NCBI RefSeq assembly: GCF_011290365.1
Contig: NZ_CP049786.1
Span: 806,001-870,000 of the forward strand
Origin: Leclercia sp. 29361
GTDB taxonomy: Bacteria; Pseudomonadota; Gammaproteobacteria; Enterobacterales; Enterobacteriaceae
Reading direction: 5' to 3'
Length of the DNA: 64,000 nt
A program made the position numbers and the translations under genes. Below are positions 35,363-46,164 of this stretch, in pieces; the first letter of the stretch is position 1; each line of letters starts with the position of its first letter. Under the pieces are notes generated by a model that did no database searches, had not been told where the DNA came from, and was given only the letters and a program-made list of their open reading frames with translations.

Positions 35363-36106
35363 TTAACAACACGCCAGCTCAAAGTCGAGACGTTCCGGCA
35401 CCAGACCATGTTCACTGTCGAGCGGCATGAAACGAATCGCAAAGCGGCTCTTGTGGCCTGAAATTTGCGGATAAAGCTGATCGGCAAGGGTCAGCTGCAG
35501 GCGCAGCAGATCGGCATCCTCGCCGTTATCCTGATAAAACCCGTTCAGGCTGGTTTGCTTGCGGAACGGCGCGGAGTTGCGGATCAAATCGAGGATCAGC
35601 GACAGCGCCTGCGTCAGCGGCTCAAGGCTGCCGAGCCAGCTTTGGACCTGGATATCGCGCTGCTCCTGCGGCATATGCAGCCAGATATGCAGGGTCGGCA
35701 AATCGAAACTGCAGCAGCCGCCAGGAATGCTCAGACGCTGACGAACCAATGCTACCAGGCGATCTTCCCGCAAAAACTGGCCGATACGTGGCGCAGCCAT
35801 CAATACCGTGCTGTTGTGTTTCAGCTGCTGACGCAGGCTGTCGATGCGGCTGTTATCCACGCCCGGGACTTCGGCCCATGCCTGCAATTTGCGCTGCTGA
35901 CGCTCCAGCTCTTTCAGTAATTCAGTGCGGACTTCGCCACGCTCTAACACATCCAGCAGGTCGCTTACGTTACGGAAAAAATGCAGCGCCGAGGTGTGGT
36001 CGTGTACCGGCAGGAGGCCTGAAAGCTGCTGGATTAAAAACTCAATGCGCAGCCAGGTACGCATTTTTTCATTGAGGGGATGCTCAAAAAGAACGTGGGT
36101 GTGCAT
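35363..36106 (-). CDS. zapD: Cell division protein ZapD
   Basis: 247 residues. Cytoplasmic FtsZ-bundling factor that binds the FtsZ C-terminal peptide and stabilises the Z ring. Recognised by overall sequence ([18 protein letters not shown] at the start) and by its place between coaE and yacG. The ATG shares one base with the coaE stop. Confidence 0.95.
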   Translation of the reverse strand: MHTHVLFEHPLNEKMRTWLRIEFLIQQLSGLLPVHDHTSALHFFRNVSDLLDVLERGEVRTELLKELERQQRKLQAWAEVPGVDNSRIDSLRQQLKHNSTVLMAAPRIGQFLREDRLVALVRQRLSIPGGCCSFDLPTLHIWLHMPQEQRDIQVQSWLGSLEPLTQALSLILDLIRNSAPFRKQTSLNGFYQDNGEDADLLRLQLTLADQLYPQISGHKSRFAIRFMPLDSEHGLVPERLDFELACC

Positions 36107-36717
36107 TAGGCTTTTTCCTGTAAAACGGCCTGCGCCAGGTAGTACTGATGCAGGCGGGCAACATCGGAGGCGATGGCATCCGGTGCGCCGTTATTATCAA
36201 TAACATCATCCGCGACGGCAAGGCGCGCTTCACGCGTGGCCTGCGCGGCAAGAATTTGTTCAGCATGTTCGCGCCCGACATTATCGCGGGCGATGGTGCG
36301 CTGAATTTGTGTTGTCGGAGAGACATCCACCACCAGGACCCGGTCAGCTTTGTCGTGAAGCTTATTTTCCACCAGAAGCGGTACGACCCAGAGTACATAA
36401 GGGGAGGTCGCCTGCGATATCTGCTTCTGCGTCTCCTGCTGGATCAGCGGATGAAGCAGGGCATTAAGCCAGGCTTTTTCTGCAGGATGCGAGAAAATGC
36501 GTTCACGCAGCATCCGGCGGTTTAAGGTACCGTCGGGCGCAATCATGTCGTGGCCGAAATGTTCTGCGATAGCGTGTAATGCAGGTGTACCGGGCTCTAC
36601 CACCTGGCGGGCAATGATATCGGCATCAATAATTGTGACACCCAGACGTGAGAAGGCGTCGGCCACAGTGCTTTTGCCACTGCCAATGCCTCCCGTTAAT
36701 GCAACGATGTACCCCAT
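36106..36717 (-). CDS. coaE: Dephospho-CoA kinase
   Basis: 203 residues (E. coli 206). P-loop [13 protein letters not shown] (about residues 7-19) and the DADIIARQV segment. Performs the last step of coenzyme A synthesis. First gene of the coaE-zapD-yacG set. Confidence 0.96.
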   Translation of the reverse strand: MGYIVALTGGIGSGKSTVADAFSRLGVTIIDADIIARQVVEPGTPALHAIAEHFGHDMIAPDGTLNRRMLRERIFSHPAEKAWLNALLHPLIQQETQKQISQATSPYVLWVVPLLVENKLHDKADRVLVVDVSPTTQIQRTIARDNVGREHAEQILAAQATREARLAVADDVIDNNGAPDAIASDVARLHQYYLAQAVLQEKA

Positions 36718-36952
36718 TAATTAAAATCCTGGGAAATATTCATTATTGATATCAATTGCTTAAGATTTAATCTTTTAACGGCAATGGTTAAGCTCTGCTT
36801 ACGGACTTTTTACCAGGTAAATTTATAGGATTGTAGCGTAAAAAAAGTGAATTTCGCAGTCTTGCGCAACAGGTATTAGTGCGTATGATAGCGTCACTGG
36901 AGTTGTGTGTTTCGTTTTTCGACATTTACCCCAGTACCCCAGGAATCCGCAA

Positions 36953-37996
36953 ATGCGTATCGAAGAAGATCTGAAGTTAGGTTTCAAAGACGTTCTTATC
37001 CGCCCTAAACGTTCTACCCTGAAAAGTCGCTCCGACGTTGAACTCGAACGTGAATTCACCTTTAAGCATTCCGGTCAGACCTGGTCTGGCGTGCCTGTTA
37101 TCGCCGCCAATATGGATACGGTTGGGACGTTTGCGATGGCAAAAGCACTGGCCTCCTTCGACATTCTGACCGCGGTGCATAAGCACTACAGCGTTGAAGA
37201 GTGGAATGCGTTTGCAGGCTCGGTATCTGAAACCGTGCTCAAGCACGTGATGGTTTCCACCGGCACCTCTGACGCCGATTTCGAAAAAACGAAACAGATC
37301 CTGATTGCCAACCCGAACCTGAACTTCATCTGCATTGATGTCGCCAATGGTTACTCTGAGCATTTCGTGCAGTTCGTCAGCAAAGCGCGTCAGGCCTGGC
37401 CGACCAAAACCATTATTGCGGGTAACGTGGTTACCGGTGAAATGTGTGAAGAGCTGATCCTGTCCGGCGCCGATATCGTGAAAGTGGGCATTGGCCCGGG
37501 TTCCGTCTGCACCACCCGCGTGAAAACCGGTGTTGGCTATCCGCAGCTTTCCGCAGTGATCGAGTGTGCTGATGCCGCTCACGGCCTGGGCGGCCAGATC
37601 ATCAGCGACGGCGGTTGCACCACGCCAGGTGACGTGGCGAAAGCCTTTGGTGGCGGTGCAGACTTCGTCATGCTGGGCGGTATGCTGGCAGGCCACGAAG
37701 AGAGCGGCGGTACCGTGGTTGATGAAAACGGTGAAAAATTCATGCTGTTCTACGGCATGAGCTCTGAATCGGCGATGAACCGTCACGTAGGCGGTGTTGC
37801 TCAGTATCGTGCGGCAGAAGGTAAAACCGTCAAACTGCCACTGCGCGGCCCGGTTGAGAATACCGCGCGTGATATCCTGGGTGGCCTGCGTTCAGCCTGT
37901 ACCTACGTGGGCGCATCCCGCCTGAAAGAGCTGACCAAGCGCACCACCTTTATCCGCGTTCAGGAACAGGAAAACCGCGTTTTCAATAGCCTGTAA
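36953..37996 (+). CDS. guaC: GMP reductase
   Basis: 347 residues, the E. coli length. Reductively deaminates GMP to IMP. TIM barrel with catalytic Cys186 in [11 protein letters not shown] and the flexible [12 protein letters not shown] loop. The ATG at 36953 ([14 protein letters not shown]) was chosen over an upstream in-frame ATG at 36905. The 235-bp gap before it, divergent from coaE, holds its promoter. Confidence 0.97.
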   Translation: MRIEEDLKLGFKDVLIRPKRSTLKSRSDVELEREFTFKHSGQTWSGVPVIAANMDTVGTFAMAKALASFDILTAVHKHYSVEEWNAFAGSVSETVLKHVMVSTGTSDADFEKTKQILIANPNLNFICIDVANGYSEHFVQFVSKARQAWPTKTIIAGNVVTGEMCEELILSGADIVKVGIGPGSVCTTRVKTGVGYPQLSAVIECADAAHGLGGQIISDGGCTTPGDVAKAFGGGADFVMLGGMLAGHEESGGTVVDENGEKFMLFYGMSSESAMNRHVGGVAQYRAAEGKTVKLPLRGPVENTARDILGGLRSACTYVGASRLKELTKRTTFIRVQEQENRVFNSL

Positions 37997-38004
37997 TACA
38001 CTCT

Positions 38005-38030
38005 CGCTGGCGCATCTCGCGCCAGCGTTA
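38005..38030. terminator. Hairpin between convergent guaC and hofC
   Basis: CGCTGGCGC (38005-38013) with GCGCCAGCG (38019-38027), between the two convergent stop codons. Weak T tail. Confidence 0.6.
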
Positions 38031-39224
38031 TCCCGCACTCATCGCATCCCCCAGATGGAAAATCGGCAGGTACATCGCGACCACCAGCGTGCCGATAATT
38101 AACCCCGTCACAATCAACAGCAGCGGCTCCAGCAGCGAGGCCAGATTATCAGCCTGCTGAAAAGTCTGTTCATTATGATGCTGCGCCAGATTAGCCAGCA
38201 TGATATCCAGCGACCCCGACGCTTCACCAGTACGCACGAGCTGAATGCAGAGCGGCGTAAAGATCGCTGCTTCATTCAGGGCAGACCAGATAGGCGCACC
38301 CTGCATGATGCGCTGGCGTGCCGCCTGTAATGTCTCCTGCCAGAAGGGGCACGTTAGCGTCTCCTCGGTACTGTCCAGTCCCTGCAGAAAGGCGATGCCT
38401 GCCTGCTGGGTGAGCGACAGCACGGTAAAGATCTGGCTGAGCTTTTGCCCGCGCACCAGCGGGCCAATCACTGGGCTGTTCAGCAGCAGACGCTGCTTAG
38501 CACGTTGCCACCGCCGGTTGCGGCGAACCAACATCAGGCCAGATGCCGCCGCCAGCAGACTTAACACCAGTCCGGCCCCCCACTCCTGAAGCGTGGTCGC
38601 CAGTGCCATTACGGCCCGGGTCAGGGCCGGTAGGGGCGTATTGAAGGTTTTATAGATCGCTGCAAACTCCGGCAGCACCAGGGTCACCATCGCCAGCACT
38701 ACGGCGACGGCCAGGGCGAGAATGATGATCGGATAGCGCAGCGCCTTTTTCACCTTCGCGCTGAGTTGTTGCTGCGTTTTTTGCTGCTGGGCCAGTTGAC
38801 GACAGCACTCATCAAGCTTGCCGGTCAGCTCCCCGGTTTTGATCATCGACACATAGAGGGGAGGGAAGACGTGCGGCCACTTTTTCATGGCTTCAGAAAA
38901 GGCACATCCGGCGCTAAGATCGTCGGCCACGCTCTGCAGTAAGGCCTGCCACTGTCGGGCCGGATGCTGCTGGGCCAGAAGCGCCAGACCGGCCGAGAGC
39001 GTTAAGCCCGCCTGCAGTAGCGTCGCCAACTGGTGGATCATCTCGTAGCGGTGCTGCGCCTGCCAGCGCGTCTGTTGCCGGCAGCGCCTGAGCTCAAGGG
39101 GAACCAGCTCCCGGCCTGAGAGGAGATCCCACGCCGTCTGTTTGTCGGGCGCCCAGAGCGCGCCTGTCTGCTGCTCCCCCTGCTGGGTGAGCGCCCGCCA
39201 GCGCCAGAGTTGATTACCTGTCAT
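38028..39224 (-). CDS. hofC: Type IV pilus assembly inner-membrane protein HofC (PilC-like)
   Basis: 398 residues with two GspF/PilC domains and about three membrane segments, ending in a hydrophobic C-terminus (LLIVTGLIIGTLVVAMYLPI). Platform protein for pilus or type II secretion assembly. Overlaps hofB by 11 bp. Appears intact. Confidence 0.94.
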   Translation of the reverse strand: MTGNQLWRWRALTQQGEQQTGALWAPDKQTAWDLLSGRELVPLELRRCRQQTRWQAQHRYEMIHQLATLLQAGLTLSAGLALLAQQHPARQWQALLQSVADDLSAGCAFSEAMKKWPHVFPPLYVSMIKTGELTGKLDECCRQLAQQQKTQQQLSAKVKKALRYPIIILALAVAVVLAMVTLVLPEFAAIYKTFNTPLPALTRAVMALATTLQEWGAGLVLSLLAAASGLMLVRRNRRWQRAKQRLLLNSPVIGPLVRGQKLSQIFTVLSLTQQAGIAFLQGLDSTEETLTCPFWQETLQAARQRIMQGAPIWSALNEAAIFTPLCIQLVRTGEASGSLDIMLANLAQHHNEQTFQQADNLASLLEPLLLIVTGLIIGTLVVAMYLPIFHLGDAMSAG

Positions 39225-40599
39225 CCGATTCGCCCAGCATCTGTACCAGCTCCCCGAGGGTGGTGTGGCCTTGCTCTACCGCCATACAGCCATGCTCAAA
39301 CAGCGTGATCATGCCTGACTGCCGGGCCAGTTTTTCGATCTCTTCGACCGGCGCGCCGCTGGCAATGGCGGTGCGCAGCTCACGGGTGATGACCATCACC
39401 TCGAAGATTGCCACCCGACCATAAAAGCCGTGATAGCAGCGGTCGCAGCCCACGGGCTGCCAGTGCGGCAAAGGGCGAGGCCACAGCGCCTGGGGTAGCG
39501 GCGCATCCCGACGCAACTCAGTACGACAATGGGGACATAATCGGCGCACCAGCCGCTGGGCGATCACCAGAGACAACGCCGAGGAGATCATCCAGCGCGC
39601 CACCCCCATCTGCTGCAGGCGAACCAGCGTCTCTGCAGTGGAGTTAGTATGCAGCGTCGACAGCACCAGATGGCCGGTCTGGGCAGCGTTGATGGCGATC
39701 TCCGCCGTTTCGCCATCGCGAATTTCGCCCACCATGATGATGTCGGGATCCTGGCGTAAAAACGCCCGCAATACGCTCTGAAAGGTTAACCCCGCCCGCG
39801 GGTTAATGGGGGTCTGATTGAGCCCCGCCAGCGGGATTTCGACCGGATCTTCCACGCTGCAGATGTTTACTTCGGGCGTGTTCCTGGCCTGCAATGCGCT
39901 ATAAAGCGTGACGGTTTTGCCGCTGCCGGTGGGGCCAGTCACCAGAATCAGTCCCTGGGATTTGTTCAGCGCGCTGGCGAAGAGTCGCTGCTGGGCCTCG
40001 TTCATCCCCAACTGTTCGAGCTGCAGCGTCTGTTGCTCCTGCTGCAGAAGCCGCAGAACGATTTTTTCGCCGCTGCGACAGGGGAGCGTGGCGATACGAA
40101 ACGAGACGGGCGATCCCGAAAGCTCGACGGTAAATTGCCCGTCCTGGGGTAAGCGACGTTCGGCGATGTCCAGATTGCCCAGCACCTTCAGCCGGGCGAT
40201 TAGCGTTTTGCCCAGTTCGGCTGAGAGCGGCGGCTGCGGATAGAGCACGCCGTCAATGCGCAAGCGGATCTGCCAGCTCTCGTCGGTGGGCTCGATATGA
40301 ATATCCGACGCGCGCTGGCTCAGGGCGTGAGTCAGGGTGTGGTTAAGAAGGTCGGTGGCGGAACGCGTCGAGGTATTGACCACGGGCAGATGTGCCTCCG
40401 ACGTGGTTTGCTGCTGCTTTTCCATGCGCTCGGCGGTCCAGCATTCAATATCGATTCTTTTCTGCGTCGCGAAACGTAACGCCTCCAGCAATTCGGTCGG
40501 CGGGTTGCCGACCACCGCAATATTGATCCTGTCCGGGTCGCTGGTCAGCAGCAGGGCGTGATGACGCCGACACAGCGCCGTTAACTGTTCAGGCTTCAT
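39214..40599 (-). CDS. hofB: Type IV pilus assembly ATPase HofB (PilB/GspE-like)
   Basis: 461 residues. Walker A GPTGSGKTVTLYS (about 217-229), Asp box PDIIMVGEIRDGETAE, His box TGHLVLSTLHTNS and the C-P-H-C ... C-D-R-C zinc motif are visible. This argues for an active assembly ATPase. Starts inside the ppdD stop (ATGA). Confidence 0.95.
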   Translation of the reverse strand: MKPEQLTALCRRHHALLLTSDPDRINIAVVGNPPTELLEALRFATQKRIDIECWTAERMEKQQQTTSEAHLPVVNTSTRSATDLLNHTLTHALSQRASDIHIEPTDESWQIRLRIDGVLYPQPPLSAELGKTLIARLKVLGNLDIAERRLPQDGQFTVELSGSPVSFRIATLPCRSGEKIVLRLLQQEQQTLQLEQLGMNEAQQRLFASALNKSQGLILVTGPTGSGKTVTLYSALQARNTPEVNICSVEDPVEIPLAGLNQTPINPRAGLTFQSVLRAFLRQDPDIIMVGEIRDGETAEIAINAAQTGHLVLSTLHTNSTAETLVRLQQMGVARWMISSALSLVIAQRLVRRLCPHCRTELRRDAPLPQALWPRPLPHWQPVGCDRCYHGFYGRVAIFEVMVITRELRTAIASGAPVEEIEKLARQSGMITLFEHGCMAVEQGHTTLGELVQMLGESDDR

Positions 40600-41048
40600 T
40601 GCCCGCTCTCCTGCTCAGCCGTAAAGCGGAACACCTCTTCGCAGGCCTGCTTCAGCGCGCTGTCCTCGCCCACGGTGCAGAGTCGCTTCCAGCCGGTGAT
40701 GCCGTTGCCATTATCCCACTGCGGGGTCATTACTACCTCGAGACCATTCAGGCTCTCCTGGCCGGTAAGGGTGACGGCACCTTTGGCGATACTCATCCCG
40801 GAGACATAGCGGCTGGTTGCCGGGGAGGGAATGCCGTTGACGCCTGCGTCGCAGCGCTCAGTTCCGCCATGATCGAGGGCGCAGAGTTCGACGGCGGTAC
40901 GGTAGGGCATAAAGGTTTGCAGCATGTCGGTGAGAGCGGCTTTACGCAGGTAGTTCTGGTAAGCCGGAATGCCAATCGCGCTGAGAATGGCGACGATACC
41001 GATGACCACCATTAACTCGATGAGGGTAAATCCTTTTTGTCTTTCCAT
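40596..41048 (-). CDS. ppdD: Prepilin PpdD (type IV pilin)
   Basis: 150 residues. Type IV prepilin leader MERQKG|FTLIELMVVIGIVAIL with the invariant glycine before the cleavage site and Glu+5. It should be cleaved and methylated by a PilD-type peptidase. Globular part has cysteines for a disulfide. I chose the ATG at 41048 because it gives a normal short leader. First gene of ppdD-hofB-hofC. Confidence 0.96.
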   Translation of the reverse strand: MERQKGFTLIELMVVIGIVAILSAIGIPAYQNYLRKAALTDMLQTFMPYRTAVELCALDHGGTERCDAGVNGIPSPATSRYVSGMSIAKGAVTLTGQESLNGLEVVMTPQWDNGNGITGWKRLCTVGEDSALKQACEEVFRFTAEQESGQ

Positions 41049-41210
41049 GGGTCGCTCCTTAAGTTGACGCAGGCTACTGTGGCAGCGGGACAGACCGGGG
41101 GCGAGGGGCAAAAATCGATTCGTGAAGCATGATTCAGCGGGATGTGCGGGCGTTACAGTGCAATGCAGCGGGTTTGCGAGGCGGGTCGTAAATCGGGCTT
41201 GCCCGGCCAG

Positions 41211-41231
41211 TGCTGACCGGGCTTAGTGTCA
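41211..41231. repeat. Imperfect hairpin after nadC
   Basis: GCCCGGCCAG facing CTGACCGGGC (one mismatch), immediately after the nadC stop. Possible transcript end for nadC; no T run. Confidence 0.35.
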
Positions 41232-41232
41232 C

Positions 41233-42186
<954 letters not shown>

Positions 42187-42213
42187 TCAGCACCATATAT
42201 AAGGAGATCCTGC

Positions 42214-42777
42214 ATGCACTCAGAACATGGCTGGCTGGCAGAGGCACGGCGTGTTCCTTCGCCACACCACGATTGCCGCCCGGAGGATGAGATCCCGTCG
42301 CTGCTGGTGGTGCATAACATCAGCCTGCCGCCTGGCGAGTTTGGCGGTCCGTGGATTGACGCGCTATTCACCGGGACAATCGATCCCGATGCTCACCCCT
42401 TTTTCGCGGAGATCGCTCACCTGCGCGTTTCTGCCCATTGTCTGATTCGCCGTGACGGTGAAATCGTCCAGTATGTTCCCTTTGATAAACGTGCCTGGCA
42501 TGCAGGCGTTTCTCAGTATCAGGGGCGTGAACGCTGCAATGATTTTTCTATTGGTATCGAGCTGGAAGGCACGGATACGCTGCCTTACACCGATGCGCAG
42601 TATCAGCAGCTGGCCGCGGTGACGCGCACACTTATCAGCCTCTACCCGGCTATCGCCCGCAACGTGACCGGACACAGCGATATTGCGCCGCAGCGCAAGA
42701 CCGACCCCGGGCCGGCGTTTGACTGGCAACGATTCAACACCCTGCTTACCGCCCTGTCAGAAAAGGAGATGACATGA
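42214..42777 (+). CDS. ampD: 1,6-anhydro-MurNAc-L-alanine amidase AmpD
   Basis: 187 residues (E. coli 183), cytoplasmic zinc amidase. Ligands in VVHNIS (His about 37) and [14 protein letters not shown] (His about 157 and Asp about 167). Recycles muropeptides; in species with ampC-ampR its loss raises beta-lactamase. The ATG at 42214 has an AAGGAGA site. No ampC or ampR lies in this window. Confidence 0.96.
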   Translation: MHSEHGWLAEARRVPSPHHDCRPEDEIPSLLVVHNISLPPGEFGGPWIDALFTGTIDPDAHPFFAEIAHLRVSAHCLIRRDGEIVQYVPFDKRAWHAGVSQYQGRERCNDFSIGIELEGTDTLPYTDAQYQQLAAVTRTLISLYPAIARNVTGHSDIAPQRKTDPGPAFDWQRFNTLLTALSEKEMT

Positions 42778-43628
42778 CGTTATTTACCATGCTGCTGGTA
42801 ATGATTGCTGAGCGTTTGTTCAAGCTGGGCGAGCACTGGCACTTGGATCACCGGATGGAAGTGCTGTTTCGTCGCATCCGCCATTTTTCCATGATCCGCA
42901 CCCTGCTGATGACGGCGGGGGTGATGCTGGTGGTGTTCCTGCTGCTGCGTTCGCTGTATGGCCTGTTCTTTAATGTGCCGCTGCTGGTGGTGTGGATCCT
43001 GCTCGGCGTCCTCTGCATTGGCGCGGGCAAGGTGCGTTTGCACTACCATGCCTACCTGAAGGCGGCAACCAACAATGATGCCCATGCCCGCGGGGCGATG
43101 GCCAGCGAGCTGACGCTGATCCACGGCGTACCGCCGGAGTGCAATGAGCGCGAGTTTTTACGCGAGCTGCAGAATGCGCTGCTGTGGATTAACTTCCGCT
43201 TCTATCTGGCACCCTTGTTCTGGTTTGTGGTGGGCGGTGCTTGGGGCCCGGTCCTGATGATGGGCTATGCGTTTTTACGCGCGTGGCAGAGCTGGCTGGC
43301 ACGCTACCTGACCCCGCACGAGCGATTGCAGTCAGGGATCGACGCCATTCTGCATGTGCTGGACTGGCTGCCGGTGCGGCTGTTCGGGGTGGTGTATGCG
43401 TTGATCGGGCATGGTGAGAAAGCCCTGCCGGCATGGTTCGCCTCGCTGGGAGATCGTCATACCTCGCAGTACCTGGTGTTAACGCGTCTGGCGCAGTTCT
43501 CGCTGGCACGCGAGCCGCACACCGATAAGATCGAAACGCCGAAAGCGGCCGTCTCAATGGCCAAGAAAACGTCGTTTGTGGTAGTGGTAATAGTGGCGCT
43601 GCTGACCATTTACGGCACGCTGATCTAA
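42774..43628 (+). CDS. ampE: AmpE inner-membrane protein
   Basis: 284 residues with about four membrane segments, including [20 protein letters not shown] and the final helix [13 protein letters not shown]. It has been proposed as a signal component linked to AmpD/beta-lactamase control and belongs to the CobD/CbiB-like fold group. Overlaps ampD by 4 bp. Confidence 0.94.
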   Translation: MTLFTMLLVMIAERLFKLGEHWHLDHRMEVLFRRIRHFSMIRTLLMTAGVMLVVFLLLRSLYGLFFNVPLLVVWILLGVLCIGAGKVRLHYHAYLKAATNNDAHARGAMASELTLIHGVPPECNEREFLRELQNALLWINFRFYLAPLFWFVVGGAWGPVLMMGYAFLRAWQSWLARYLTPHERLQSGIDAILHVLDWLPVRLFGVVYALIGHGEKALPAWFASLGDRHTSQYLVLTRLAQFSLAREPHTDKIETPKAAVSMAKKTSFVVVVIVALLTIYGTLI

Positions 43629-43640
43629 ACCAGCGTGCCG
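43613..43640. terminator. Hairpin spanning the ampE stop
   Basis: Perfect 10-bp arms CGGCACGCTG (43613-43622) and CAGCGTGCCG (43631-43640) enclose the ampE TAA. It lies between convergent ampE and the GH43 gene, so it probably ends one or both transcripts. Confidence 0.55.
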
Positions 43641-43646
43641 CAGGAC

Positions 43647-44597
43647 TTACACTGTATCCGCTGACGGGATGCCAAAATCAGGCATCCCGTTTTCATTCCA
43701 GCGAACAAGTTTCAGGCGGGTGTGGCGGTTTGGATCGTAGAGCGGATCGCCCTCTATTTCGGTGTAGTTGCGTGCATGGTAAATCAGCACGTCTTCGCCG
43801 TCCGGCGTTTGGGTGAAGCTGTTGTGTCCCGGCCCGTACTGACGGTTCTCATAGCTGGTAGTGAATACCGGCTGCGGTGATTTATGCCAGTTCGCCGGGT
43901 TCTGTGGGTCGGCATTGAGGTCGATCCACAGCAGCCCCATGCAGTAATTTTCATCCGTGGCGCTGGCGGAGTAGCTGATAAACAACCGCTCGCCGTGGAA
44001 CAGCACTGCCGGACCTTCGTTGACCCAGAACCCGCGGCACTCCCAGTCATACTCCGGTTTGCTGAGCATCACCGGCTCGCCTTTTAAGGTCCACGGGTTC
44101 TCCATCTCGCACAGATACAGATTCGAGTTACCGGTGATATCCGGGGCTTTTTGCGCCCAGAGATACCAGCGTTTCCCCTGATGAACAAAAGTGGTGGCGT
44201 CTAAAGCAAAGGTATCGAAGGGCGTTTTAACTTGCCCTTTTTCCGTCCACTCTCCTGTCAGGGGATCGCTGTCGGTACATTCGAGCACAAACATCCGGTG
44301 CTGGAACATCCCGAGTTTATCCAGCGCCTGGGTGTGCGTGGCGGCAAAATAGATGTACCAGTTGCCGTCAATGCAGTGCAGCTCCGGGGCCCAGATCAGC
44401 TGACTCATCGGGCCGGTGGCCGGTTTGCGCCAGACCACCACCTCATCGGCACTGCGCAGCCCCTCCAGCGTGTCGGCACGGCGGATCGCCAGCCGGTCAT
44501 ATTCCGGCACCGAGGCAATAAAGTAGTATTGCCCTTCATGATGAAGAATGTACGGGTCAGCGCGTTGTTCAATAAACGGGTTTGGCCAGGTTTGCAT
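43647..44597 (-). CDS. Glycoside hydrolase family 43 (arabinosidase/xylosidase-like)
   Basis: 316 residues, no signal peptide, so cytoplasmic. Five-bladed beta-propeller GH43 features: base Asp14 in ADPYI, DATTF (about 149) for the pKa-modulating Asp, and NEGPAV (about 203) for the acid Glu. The family removes arabinose or xylose from oligosaccharides; exact substrate cannot be told. I chose ATG 44597 because of the AAGGAAAG site. It lies 10 bp after the transporter gene, forming an uptake-plus-hydrolysis pair. E. coli K-12 lacks it at this site. Confidence 0.88.
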   Translation of the reverse strand: MQTWPNPFIEQRADPYILHHEGQYYFIASVPEYDRLAIRRADTLEGLRSADEVVVWRKPATGPMSQLIWAPELHCIDGNWYIYFAATHTQALDKLGMFQHRMFVLECTDSDPLTGEWTEKGQVKTPFDTFALDATTFVHQGKRWYLWAQKAPDITGNSNLYLCEMENPWTLKGEPVMLSKPEYDWECRGFWVNEGPAVLFHGERLFISYSASATDENYCMGLLWIDLNADPQNPANWHKSPQPVFTTSYENRQYGPGHNSFTQTPDGEDVLIYHARNYTEIEGDPLYDPNRHTRLKLVRWNENGMPDFGIPSADTV

Positions 44598-44607
44598 TCG
44601 GCTTTCC

Positions 44608-46005
44608 TTATTTGGTCTCAGCGGCTTTGAGTTCCTGAAAATCATTCAGCTCGCGATAGTTGTTCCGGCGTTTTTCCAGGTCTTCCTGAATCTGCTTCAT
44701 GGTTTCGCGATCGACTTTCAGCAGACGGACCACGCCAGCGGTAACGAGATACCCGACGCCAGGGATGACGGTAAACAGCAGCACGATCCCGTTAATGGCG
44801 TCCGCGCTTTGCGCTTTAGCACCCGCATCATAACCGTACCAGGAGAGCAGGAAGCCCACCATCGCCCCGGCAATCGCCAGGCCCAGCTTGAGGAAGAAGA
44901 TGTTGCCGGAGAAGCTGATCCCGGTGATGCGTTTACCGGTTTTCCATTCGCCATAGTCGTCCACGTCGGCCATCAGCGACCAGTGCAGCGGCGACGGGAT
45001 CTGGTGCAGGATGTTCAGCAGGAAGTAGAGCACCACAATGGTCACGGTGGCTTTCGGATCGAAGAAGTAGAAGGCGGTGGAGAAGATCGCCAGCACGATG
45101 TTGGTCCAGAAGAAGACCTTCAGCTTACACCAGCGGTCGGTCAGCACTTTTGCCAGCACGCTGCCAAGCATCATGCCCACCACGCCCAGGCTGATAAACA
45201 GGGTGGCGAAGTGGGTGCTCTGGCCCATCACCCAGGTGACGTAGTACATGGTTGCCGCCATGCGGATAAAGCCCGGGCAGACGTTGCACAGGGTCAGGAG
45301 CAGAATGCGTACCCACTGGTCGTTCTTCCACACGTCTTTGAGATCGTTTTTCAGCTCGTCATGGGTTTGCACTGCCGGGCGCACGCGCTCGCGCACGGTA
45401 GAGAAGCTGAACAGGAACATGCAGGTACCAATCAGCGCCAGCACGGTCATCGCCATCTGGTAGCCTTTGGCTTTGTCCTCGCCGCCGAACCAGTCAGCCA
45501 TCGGCAGCAGCGTCAGCGACAGCAGCAGCGTGGCGATACCGACCATCACGAAGCGATAGGACTGACAGGCCACGCGCTCTTTAGGATCGTTAGTGATCAC
45601 GCCACCCAGCGAGCAGTAGGGGATGTTGATCGCCGTATAGGTCAGAGAGAGCAGGAAGTAGGTAACAAAGGCATAGATAACTTTGCTGTTGTAGGTCCAG
45701 TCCGGGGTGGTGAACATGAGGATACTGAACAGCGCATAGGGGAAGGCGATCCATAACAGCCATGGACGAAATCGCCCATACTTACTGCGGGTACGATCGG
45801 CAATGGCGCCCATAATTGGGTCGGTAATGGCATCAATGACGCGCACGGAGAGCAGCAGCACCCCCACCAGCGCCGGGGCCAGACCGAAAATATCCGTATA
45901 AAAATAGTTCACAAACAGCATGATGGCGCCAAAGATGATGTTGCATCCGGCATCCCCCATTCCATAGCCGATCTTTTCTTTTACTGAAAGTTTATTGTTA
46001 TCCAT
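44608..46005 (-). CDS. GPH-family oligosaccharide:cation symporter
   Basis: 465 residues, about 12 membrane segments, glycoside-pentoside-hexuronide family (MelB/XynT/YicJ type). Near the N-terminus are GYGMGDAGCN and VRVIDAITDPIMGAIADRT, which carry the cation-site aspartates of the family. Substrate is probably a xylose- or arabinose-containing disaccharide, inferred from the linked GH43 gene. ATG 46005 was chosen over an earlier start; CGGAGAAT precedes it. No dedicated regulator is adjacent. Confidence 0.88.
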   Translation of the reverse strand: MDNNKLSVKEKIGYGMGDAGCNIIFGAIMLFVNYFYTDIFGLAPALVGVLLLSVRVIDAITDPIMGAIADRTRSKYGRFRPWLLWIAFPYALFSILMFTTPDWTYNSKVIYAFVTYFLLSLTYTAINIPYCSLGGVITNDPKERVACQSYRFVMVGIATLLLSLTLLPMADWFGGEDKAKGYQMAMTVLALIGTCMFLFSFSTVRERVRPAVQTHDELKNDLKDVWKNDQWVRILLLTLCNVCPGFIRMAATMYYVTWVMGQSTHFATLFISLGVVGMMLGSVLAKVLTDRWCKLKVFFWTNIVLAIFSTAFYFFDPKATVTIVVLYFLLNILHQIPSPLHWSLMADVDDYGEWKTGKRITGISFSGNIFFLKLGLAIAGAMVGFLLSWYGYDAGAKAQSADAINGIVLLFTVIPGVGYLVTAGVVRLLKVDRETMKQIQEDLEKRRNNYRELNDFQELKAAETK

Positions 46006-46129
46006 CGACGATTCTCCGAGTTCGGTATGGAGAGAATTATTCGCTGCCAAAGCAAAATATGCGTTGCAGTATAACGTCGGTGATATGGATAAAATGGCTG
46101 TAGACGGGAAAGTGTGAGGAAGGTAACAA

Positions 46130-46156
46130 CCCTCTGCGTCCGGGGGACGCAGAGGG
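46130..46156 (-). terminator. aroP terminator hairpin
   Basis: Perfect 11-bp stem CCCTCTGCGTC (46130-46140) with GACGCAGAGGG (46146-46156), 9 bp past the aroP stop. On the minus strand it is followed by TTGTTACC. It separates aroP from the GPH transporter. Confidence 0.7.
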
Positions 46157-46164
46157 GAAGGGCA

